A stretch of 39,816 nt of DNA from Sphingobacterium siyangense (GTDB lineage: Bacteria > Bacteroidota > Bacteroidia > Sphingobacteriales > Sphingobacteriaceae), in NCBI RefSeq assembly GCF_007830445.1, contig NZ_VLKR01000045.1, positions 1-39,816 on the forward strand. The letters run 5' to 3'. The translations under genes were made by a program, and so were the position numbers. Below are positions 33,952 to 39,816 of this stretch, in pieces (within the stretch, counting starts at the first letter, position 1; every line of letters starts with the position of its first letter). A model generated the notes under the pieces. That model did not search any database, had not been told where the DNA came from, and worked only from the letters and a program-made list of their open reading frames with translations.

Positions 33952-36789
33952 ATGAGAGGCTTTGTGCTTTTTTTGTTTAGTATGCTGATGGGATGGACCG
34001 TTTATGGCCAGACGAAGAGCGTACAGGGAATGTTGAAGGACGACAAGAATCGAATTGTCGCCGGTGCAACAGTGAAATTAACGTCAAAATTGGATTCCAT
34101 GACGACAGGATCTAATATGGCCGGGATTTTTATCTTTGATAAAGTCAAGGCGGACACCTTTAAAATTACGGTTTCAAACCTTGGGTTCGAACGTTTTGAG
34201 CAGGAATTTAGTATCCCTAAAGGCGAATCAAAGCATATTATTCCAAGTTTGACTTTACAACAGAACTCACAGATGCTACAAGAAGTTGTTGTTGATGGAG
34301 TCCCTACAGTCGTTGTCAAAAGTGATACCCTCGAATATACCATGAAAGATCTAAAACTCCGCGATGGCGCGGTTGCCGAGGACGCTTTGAAAAAATTACA
34401 AGGGGTCGAAGTCGATAAAGACGGCAATGTTACGGCACAAGGAGAGTCTGTTAAGCGGGTTCGTATAAATGGTAAGGACTTTTTTGGTGGAGATGTAAAG
34501 ACAGCAACACAGAATCTACCGGCAAATATTATCCAAAAGATGCAGGTCATCGATGATTATGGCGATATGGCCAATGTCACCGGTAATAAAACGGGTGATT
34601 CAGAAAAAGTATTAAATATTCAGATAGACCCAAAATACAATACAGGACATATGACTACCCTACGGGCAGGCGTGGGAACCGAAGATCGTTACCAGGCTAC
34701 AGGGATGTGGATGGGGATGCGCGAAGGTGAACAAATTTCTGTATTGGGAAATTTGAACAACACCAATGCACCCTTATTTGACTTTAGTACCGTTGGTGGC
34801 GGTGCGCGTCGTGGCCAGGGTGGCGGCGGCCGTCGCGGCGGCGGCATGTTTGGCGGATCGGACGGTTTAACTAAAATCGGTTCTATCGGGCTGAATTACC
34901 GTAAAGACTTTAATGATAAATTGACGGTTTACGGTAGTTACAGTTATAGCCATAGCAACAATACAACAATATCGCAGCGCTTTCAGGAAAATACACTACC
35001 TAATATCATGCAAACGGATAGTGTTCAATCTAATTCCAATACAGTAGGAGCAAGCCACCGTTTTGAAGCAAATGTTGAATGGAAGCCTACTACGAAAGAC
35101 TATATCAAAATCTCTCCTCAGTTTGGTTACGACAATAGTGATGTAACGACAGGTACCAATTCGCTAACTTACCGTAGTAGCGTATTTAATAATTCACAGG
35201 CCCAAGATATTGTTGCAAATTCTACTGCACCGAGATTTGGAATTAGCGGATTGTACAACCATAAATTTAATGATAAAGGAAGGAATGTTTTTGTAAACAT
35301 GAACTTCAATAATGCAAAAACAACGAAGGATCAGAATGCAATTTTAGATAGGCTATTGGCTGATCCCAACAATGCAAACGCTCCACTAGATTCGATCTAT
35401 GAAAAGACGATTCTAGAAGCAAATAATAAAAGTTGGAATGGGGGCGCTTCGGTGAATTATACTGAACCTGTTTCTGAGAAGGGAAAAGTGGAATTTACCT
35501 ACGACTTCAACAAAAATAAGTATGACAATTCGAACAAACAACAAGGGTTTGATCGCGATGGAAACCTTATTGCAGAAGATCCCAAGTTGAATTTTGATTA
35601 TAATTATGATTATTCCTTCACAACACATAAAATCGGAGCAAACTATTTGTATAGTGGCGATAAAATAACCTATTCCATTGGAGCTGCGGCTCAGCCTTCT
35701 CAATTAAGAGGTGATGCGATCAGTTCAGGATTAGTGGTTCCAATTCATCGCAACAACATGAACTGGATGCCTATTGCACGTTTTGAATATAAATTTTCGA
35801 GACAGTCCAATATCTCTGTGAATTATTCGGGAACACCGAATGAGCCTTCAGTAACGCAGATCTTGCCGTTTGATATGAGTACAAACCGGACCAGTATCGT
35901 AATTGGTAATGCAAATCTGAATCCGGAATTTAGCCATCAATTGAATGTAAGATTCCGTCAGAATGATTTTCAAAAAGGAAACAACTTTTTTGCGTTCATT
36001 AATGCCGGTTTGACTAACAACAAAATTGTGAGCTTGAGCAAAAGCTATTTTGATGATCTAATGGATTATCAAACTGGCCAAACAAATTCGACGTTAGTTT
36101 CCGAAACCCGCTATTTGAATGAAACAAGCGATAAGCCATTTAATGTGAGTTCTTTCTATCATTATGGTAAATCACTGAAAGAAAAAACATATAATATTAT
36201 GTTAATGGGGGGTGTGTCTTACAATAAAAATATTGGATATGTTTCCACAGAGAAAGATGATAACGTAGGTCAAAAGAACATCGCCCGGAATATTGTATTA
36301 AATCAAGGTTTAATGTTTAGATATAATCCTTCCGAGAACCTAGAAATCAATCCAGGGGTACGCTACCAATTTAATCATACAGAGAATTCATTGACAAATC
36401 GTACGACGAATGTCTCATCCTGGACACCAACATTGATTGGTTCTGTTAACATAACAAAAACAACCATTTTCGGAGCGGATCTATCCAAGCAATTCAACAG
36501 TGGTTATGGAGCCGGCATTAATGCAAATCCTTTCGTCATAAATACCTATTTGGAGCAGAAGTTCTTGAGTCAACAACGCGGTACTGTACGTCTACAAGCA
36601 TTTGACTTGTTAAATCAACAAACGAATGTTTCAAGAACGGTGAGTGAGTCTATGATTACAGATAGCCGTACCAACCGTTTGGGTCGATATTTTATGATTC
36701 TGTTTACCTATAAATTCCAAAAATTTGCGATGGGAAATCCAGAAGGAGAGAATAGATTTCCAGGTGGAATGAGACCTCCGCGTATGTAA
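33952..36789 (+). CDS. Outer membrane beta-barrel receptor (TonB-dependent-like)
   Basis: A 945-residue outer-membrane protein. After a signal peptide (1-20, cut near VYGQ) comes a carboxypeptidase-regulatory-like sandwich (21-105, QGMLKDDKNRIVAGATVKL), a plug domain (about 110-225, SDTLEYTMKDLKLRDGAVAEDALKKL; RVRINGKDFFGGDVKTATQNLP) and a large barrel to the C-terminus. This is the OMP_b-brl_3 type of TonB-receptor-like protein, related to SusC but with no SusD gene beside it, so the substrate is not predicted. Odd features are an Arg/Gly-rich insertion at about 282-303 and a C-terminus of Gly/Pro/Arg (PGGMRPPRM) in place of the usual aromatic end. It stands alone with a strong terminator behind. 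Confidence 0.88.
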   Translation: MRGFVLFLFSMLMGWTVYGQTKSVQGMLKDDKNRIVAGATVKLTSKLDSMTTGSNMAGIFIFDKVKADTFKITVSNLGFERFEQEFSIPKGESKHIIPSLTLQQNSQMLQEVVVDGVPTVVVKSDTLEYTMKDLKLRDGAVAEDALKKLQGVEVDKDGNVTAQGESVKRVRINGKDFFGGDVKTATQNLPANIIQKMQVIDDYGDMANVTGNKTGDSEKVLNIQIDPKYNTGHMTTLRAGVGTEDRYQATGMWMGMREGEQISVLGNLNNTNAPLFDFSTVGGGARRGQGGGGRRGGGMFGGSDGLTKIGSIGLNYRKDFNDKLTVYGSYSYSHSNNTTISQRFQENTLPNIMQTDSVQSNSNTVGASHRFEANVEWKPTTKDYIKISPQFGYDNSDVTTGTNSLTYRSSVFNNSQAQDIVANSTAPRFGISGLYNHKFNDKGRNVFVNMNFNNAKTTKDQNAILDRLLADPNNANAPLDSIYEKTILEANNKSWNGGASVNYTEPVSEKGKVEFTYDFNKNKYDNSNKQQGFDRDGNLIAEDPKLNFDYNYDYSFTTHKIGANYLYSGDKITYSIGAAAQPSQLRGDAISSGLVVPIHRNNMNWMPIARFEYKFSRQSNISVNYSGTPNEPSVTQILPFDMSTNRTSIVIGNANLNPEFSHQLNVRFRQNDFQKGNNFFAFINAGLTNNKIVSLSKSYFDDLMDYQTGQTNSTLVSETRYLNETSDKPFNVSSFYHYGKSLKEKTYNIMLMGGVSYNKNIGYVSTEKDDNVGQKNIARNIVLNQGLMFRYNPSENLEINPGVRYQFNHTENSLTNRTTNVSSWTPTLIGSVNITKTTIFGADLSKQFNSGYGAGINANPFVINTYLEQKFLSQQRGTVRLQAFDLLNQQTNVSRTVSESMITDSRTNRLGRYFMILFTYKFQKFAMGNPEGENRFPGGMRPPRM

Positions 36790-36809
36790 TCTGATTCCTA
36801 TAGGATATA

Positions 36810-36843
36810 AAAACGGTCATAGTGATTTCGCTATGACCGTTTT
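36810..36843 (+). terminator. Intrinsic terminator of the receptor gene
   Basis: AAACGGTCATAG (36811-36822) pairs with CTATGACCGTTT (36831-36842) around eight bases. It is 21 bp behind the stop at 36789; the T-run is short (TTTT then GC), so efficiency is uncertain. Confidence 0.75.
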
Positions 36844-37016
36844 GCATTTAAAAATGCCTAGTTTTGTGAAGACTTCATATGCCCATACGATTTTGAAGAT
36901 TGAGTAACGTAACAAAAAATGTAAGATTTTATATTTTTTGTTTTAGGGAAGACTGTCAAGGTTAATGGGCACAAAAAATAGATAAACTAAAAGAAGCTAC
37001 AGCAAGTTTGTACTGC

Positions 37017-38246
37017 ATGGAATACGAAATTATTAGACTTTCAAACGGAATACGCGTAGTATTTCAATATCAAAATTTACCGGTTACACATGTCTGCATG
37101 GTCATCAACGCGGGGTCTCGGGACGAGTCTGCTGGAAAGTATGGTGTAGCCCATTTTATTGAGCACCTTTTATTTAAGCGTACTGAAAGACGCTCTACAC
37201 AACAGATTATAAATCATTTGGAATCCGTTGGCGGAGATTTAAATGCCTATACGACGAAAGAGTATACCTGTGTACATGCCTCTATTCTTCAGCCTTATTT
37301 AAATCGTGCGTTAGATCTTTTTGAAGATATCTTCTTTCATTCCACTTTCCCCGACATAGAATTGGATAAAGAAAAATCTGTCATTGTAGATGAAATGGCA
37401 TCTTATCTGGATAGCCCGGAAGAGTCTATTGTGGACGATTTTGAAGATTTGGTTTTTCAGGGATCGGGTTTAGGGCATAATATTTTGGGCCTGGAAGATC
37501 AGCTTCTTGCACTGCAAAAGGGTGATATTGTCGATTTCATGCAGGCAAATTACGATACAAATGAAATGGTCATTGGTATCACGGGCAATTATACGCTAAA
37601 AGAAGTTGAGCGATTGTTGCACAAAGTGTTTGGGACCGTGCCTTCAAATACGATAGCACGTCTCCGCAATGACGTCAGACCACTTGTTGAACAGCATGTT
37701 GCCGTAGGCAAGCCGATCAATCAGGTGCATTATATGCTCGGTTCTTTAGCTTATAATTATCGAGATGACCGTAAGACGGGGCTGCTGCTTTTGAATAATA
37801 TGCTTGGTGGAATGGGGATGGGGTCTATCCTGAATCTCTCCATACGGGAGAAATACGGAATAGCCTATACCATTGAATCTAATTATACTATTTTTTCGGA
37901 TACAGGGTTATTTAGTATTTACCTCGGTACCGATGAAGAAAAAGTTGAAAAAGCTAAAAAACTCGTCTTTAAAGAACTTGCGAAGCTGAGCGAGCAACCG
38001 CTATCTGAAACTGCAGTGAAAAAGGCGAAGCAGAAATTTATTGGGCAGATTGCTTTGACCGAAGAGAACCGTATGAGTATGATTATCTCTGCCGCGAAAA
38101 ACGTAATGGACTATGATCGTGTCATCTTATTGGACGAAGTAATTGAAAAAATTCAGGATTTGACGAATATAGGGCTGCTGGAAATAGCACAAGATGTATT
38201 TGATCCGAAGAAGATGTTGTCACTAAGTTTTGTTCCCGAAGACTGA
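37017..38246 (+). CDS. M16 family zinc peptidase
   Basis: A 409-residue insulinase/processing-peptidase-like protein. The inverted zinc motif is intact: HFIEH (46-50) with Glu49 as the base, and Glu127 (KSVIVDEMASY) as the third ligand, at the normal spacing. A second M16 half without the motif follows (about 195-409, HYMLGSLAYNYRDDRKTGLLLLNNMLGGMGMGSILNLSIREKYGIAY), giving the single-chain length of bacterial M16B enzymes. No signal peptide is seen, so it is probably cytoplasmic and active. The ATG at 37017 is used; the frame opens with a TTG at 37008. It is 220 bp upstream of fabD, which has its own promoter. Confidence 0.93.
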   Translation: MEYEIIRLSNGIRVVFQYQNLPVTHVCMVINAGSRDESAGKYGVAHFIEHLLFKRTERRSTQQIINHLESVGGDLNAYTTKEYTCVHASILQPYLNRALDLFEDIFFHSTFPDIELDKEKSVIVDEMASYLDSPEESIVDDFEDLVFQGSGLGHNILGLEDQLLALQKGDIVDFMQANYDTNEMVIGITGNYTLKEVERLLHKVFGTVPSNTIARLRNDVRPLVEQHVAVGKPINQVHYMLGSLAYNYRDDRKTGLLLLNNMLGGMGMGSILNLSIREKYGIAYTIESNYTIFSDTGLFSIYLGTDEEKVEKAKKLVFKELAKLSEQPLSETAVKKAKQKFIGQIALTEENRMSMIISAAKNVMDYDRVILLDEVIEKIQDLTNIGLLEIAQDVFDPKKMLSLSFVPED

Positions 38247-38340
38247 ATTTAAGGACCGATTTAGACCCTTCAGAGGAGATAAATAATATGAGACCGATGG
38301 GCCGACAATGGGAATAATAGCTGGCTGACATGAATTTATA

Positions 38341-38371
38341 TTGCATATAAAAAGCAATTTATCTAAGTTTG
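38341..38371 (+). promoter_or_regulatory. Candidate promoter of fabD
   Basis: TTG (38341-38343), 20 bp, then TAAGTTTG (38364-38371), matching the Bacteroidota promoter pattern. The extended box AATTTATCTAAGTTTG is the same as in front of the YfhO gene. The predicted leader is about 90 nt. Confidence 0.6.
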
Positions 38372-38466
38372 CGCTTACGGGAATTCGTTCTTCTCAACCA
38401 TTGACTGCCGAATGCAGATTCAATACCTATGGTAGCAGACAAATAAATGAATAAAAAATATAAGGG

Positions 38467-39357
38467 ATGAAAACAGCATATGTATTTCCTGGTCAAGGGG
38501 CCCAATTTGTTGGAATGGGGCAGGACCTGTATAATTTAAATGATGAAACGAAAGCTTTGTTCGAACAGGCTAACGATATTTTAGGATTCCGCATTACGGA
38601 TATTATGTTTTCCGGTACAGATGAGGAATTGAAACAAACGAAAGTAACCCAACCCGCTATTTTCTTGCATTCGGTTATTTTGGCGAAAGCCTTGGGAGAG
38701 TCTTTTCAGCCGGACATGGTTGCAGGTCACTCATTAGGTGAGTTTTCGGCTTTGGTAGCGGCCGGTGCATTGAGCTTTGAAGATGGCTTGAAATTGGTTG
38801 CACAACGTGCTAATGCGATGCAAAAAGCATGTGAGCTTCAACCTTCAACGATGGCTGCGATATTAGGTCTGGAAGATGCTATAGTGGAAGATATCTGTGC
38901 TCAGGTTGATGATGTCGTGGTAGCTGCAAATTATAACTGTCCTGGACAATTGGTTATTTCGGGATCTATTGAAGGCGTGGATAAAGCTTGTGCTTTATTG
39001 ACTGAGGCTGGTGCTAAGCGCGCATTAAAATTAAACGTGGGTGGAGCATTTCACTCACCATTGATGGAATCTGCCAAAGTGGAATTGCAAGCGGCTATAG
39101 AAGCTGTAGAAATTTTATCGCCTAGCTGTCCGATCTATCAAAATATCGATGCCAAACCACAGACAGACCCAGCGGTTATCAAGCAAAATCTTATTGCGCA
39201 ATTAACTGGCGCTGTACGGTGGACGCAGACAGTACAAAATATGTTGGCCGATGGTGCAACAGCTTTTGTAGAAGTTGGTCCAGGAAATGTATTGCAGGGA
39301 TTGGTTAAGAAGGTAGACCGTCAAGTTCAGACTTCCGCAGCATCAGTGACCGCGTAA
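38467..39357 (+). CDS. fabD: Malonyl-CoA:acyl carrier protein transacylase
   Basis: A 296-residue enzyme that loads malonyl groups onto ACP for fatty-acid synthesis. Seen are the N-terminal FPGQGAQFVGMG (7-18), the nucleophile elbow GHSLGEFSALVAAGAL with Ser89, and the catalytic His196 in GGAFHSPLM; NYNCPGQLVISG and VEVGPGNVLQGL also fit. Length is normal (E. coli 309). It is not in a fab cluster: the M16 gene is upstream, and an insertion sequence starts about 31 bp behind the stop. A seven-codon frame (38447-38470) ends in ATGA overlap with its start. Confidence 0.96.
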   Translation: MKTAYVFPGQGAQFVGMGQDLYNLNDETKALFEQANDILGFRITDIMFSGTDEELKQTKVTQPAIFLHSVILAKALGESFQPDMVAGHSLGEFSALVAAGALSFEDGLKLVAQRANAMQKACELQPSTMAAILGLEDAIVEDICAQVDDVVVAANYNCPGQLVISGSIEGVDKACALLTEAGAKRALKLNVGGAFHSPLMESAKVELQAAIEAVEILSPSCPIYQNIDAKPQTDPAVIKQNLIAQLTGAVRWTQTVQNMLADGATAFVEVGPGNVLQGLVKKVDRQVQTSAASVTA

Positions 39358-39393
39358 CAAAATATTCAGTATAAAAAAGGAATTATTTTGCAG

Positions 39394-39432
39394 TGCCCTC
39401 AAAAAGTGTCCAACTTTTTGAGGGCATTTTTT
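39394..39432 (+). terminator. Hairpin with T-run at the insertion sequence end
   Basis: TGCCCTCAAAAAGT (39394-39407) pairs perfectly with 39413-39426 around a five-base loop and is followed by TTTTTT. It can terminate fabD readthrough. As it lies within the IS terminus, it is probably carried by the element and shields the transposase from outside transcription. Confidence 0.7.
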
Positions 39433-39524
39433 ATGAACGAAAAATCGAAATCACATCAAGGATTACTGTCCATTCCTGAAAAAGGTTTACAAAAACCGAA
39501 TATTAAAATCTTAAATTTAATATT

Positions 39525-39816
39525 ATGAAAAAGCGTATGACAAAACGTAAATCAGGGGGACAGCAAGTTTACAGTGATAGCTTCAAGATCCTCGTTTCCA
39601 GAGAATACCTTGCCGGCAAGCTGAGTTATTCGCAACTTGCCCAGAAGTACAATCTTCCGGGGGAAGCCACTCCGCGGTATTTTATGAAATGGTACCAGCA
39701 GTGGGAAAACAATCTGGAGCTGGAAGTTTCCCAGACTGTTGAGCCAGAAGACACTGGGGTGAAAAATGAGCAGGATCTCAGGGATGAACTCTTCCAGGCG
39801 AACCTCAAAATTACTG
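39525..39816 (+). CDS. IS3-family transposase OrfA, partial (runs off window)
   Basis: From the ATG at 39525 the frame stays open to the last base (97 codons). The protein starts MKKRMTKRKSGGQQVYSDSFK and continues KILVSREYLAGKLSYSQLAQ, then KYNLPGEATPRYFMKWYQQW. This is the helix-turn-helix of IS3 OrfA proteins, which bind the element ends. The following acidic helical part (LEVSQTVEPEDTGVKNEQDL) leads into the leucine-zipper region where OrfA normally continues. OrfB, the DDE integrase made by -1 frameshifting, would lie outside. Codons such as CTG, CAG, GGG and CGG are more frequent than in neighbouring genes, fitting a transferred element. Confidence 0.85.
   Translation, partial: MKKRMTKRKSGGQQVYSDSFKILVSREYLAGKLSYSQLAQKYNLPGEATPRYFMKWYQQWENNLELEVSQTVEPEDTGVKNEQDLRDELFQANLKIT

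Larger units (their letters stand above)
39389..39816 (+). mobile_element. Left end of an IS3-family insertion sequence (cut by window end)
   Basis: The sequence TGCAGTGCCCTCAAAAAG beginning near 39389 resembles the TG-starting, CCTCAAAAAG-containing ends of IS3/IS150-group elements, and is followed about 135 bp later by an OrfA-type transposase gene on the plus strand. The region is visibly richer in G and C within the gene than the flanking chromosome. Only the left end lies in the window, so the exact boundary, right end and target duplication cannot be set. Confidence 0.72.

Noticed and set aside
34002..34550. 182-codon minus-strand frame opposite the receptor gene
   Set aside because: Antisense shadow; composition (Ser/Thr/Phe-rich) mirrors the receptor codons.
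38288..38317. Nine-codon frame preceded by AGAGGAG between the M16 gene and fabD
   Set aside because: The ribosome-binding-like sequence is good but the frame is too short, and it lies upstream of the likely fabD promoter.

Overview
The window is a stretch of core chromosome from a member of the Bacteroidota, most likely the Sphingobacteriaceae (a Sphingobacterium-like organism). The grounds are the gene families (Bacteroidota-type omega subunit fused in order to bamD and coaBC, an OMP_b-brl-type receptor with a carboxypeptidase-regulatory N-terminus, a YfhO giant membrane protein, an OmpA protein with a thrombospondin-3-like calcium repeat), AT-rich intergenic DNA, few Shine-Dalgarno sequences, and promoters that fit the Bacteroidota -33/-7 pattern (TTG-N20-TAnnTTTG). 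The genus is inference; no database search was possible.

Layout. 1-270: tail of an rRNA operon (spacer, 5S rRNA, terminator). 270-787: about 500 bp without a recognisable gene. 788-3419: a small secreted unknown, an SRPBCC protein and an RsmF-like rRNA methyltransferase. 3466-5915 (minus): bamD-rpoZ-coaBC, an overlapping operon. 6158-7139: NifU-domain protein and a small secreted protein. 7136-12864 (minus): LolC/E-like permease, metallo-beta-lactamase-fold hydrolase, aroE, TPR protein, and a strongly expressed-looking OmpA protein with its own promoter and terminator. 13105-15927 (minus): a phosphate cluster of PhoR-like kinase, PhoU-like DUF47 protein and PiT transporter. 15991-20605 (minus): phosphatidylserine decarboxylase, MORN-repeat protein, polA. 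20712-21632: rsgA. 21722-25172 (minus): an overlapping pair of unknown exported proteins, divergent from an AsmA-like gene at 25268-27163. 27342-30252: a Ktr-type potassium uptake cassette followed by a YbjQ-family gene. 30576-33056: YfhO family protein. 33086-33682 (minus): rnhB. 33952-36789: outer-membrane beta-barrel receptor. 37017-39357: M16 protease and fabD. 39389-end: left end of an IS3-family insertion sequence whose orfA runs off the window.

Most genes are housekeeping (replication, CoA, lipid and aromatic amino-acid synthesis, envelope biogenesis). The signals most worth a second look are: a tandem TTAACA repeat with an 11-bp period placed like a Pho box in front of the DUF47-PiT operon; an intrinsic terminator six bases in front of the PhoR-like kinase start codon; a CoaBC with both classical decarboxylase residues replaced (Asp125 and Ser158); the unknown translationally overlapping lipoprotein/secreted pair at 21722-25172; an extended promoter box repeated in front of several genes, one of which implies a leaderless ktrA mRNA; and the IS3 element inserted just behind fabD. 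I saw no CRISPR array, prophage, toxin-antitoxin pair, restriction system or tRNA gene.
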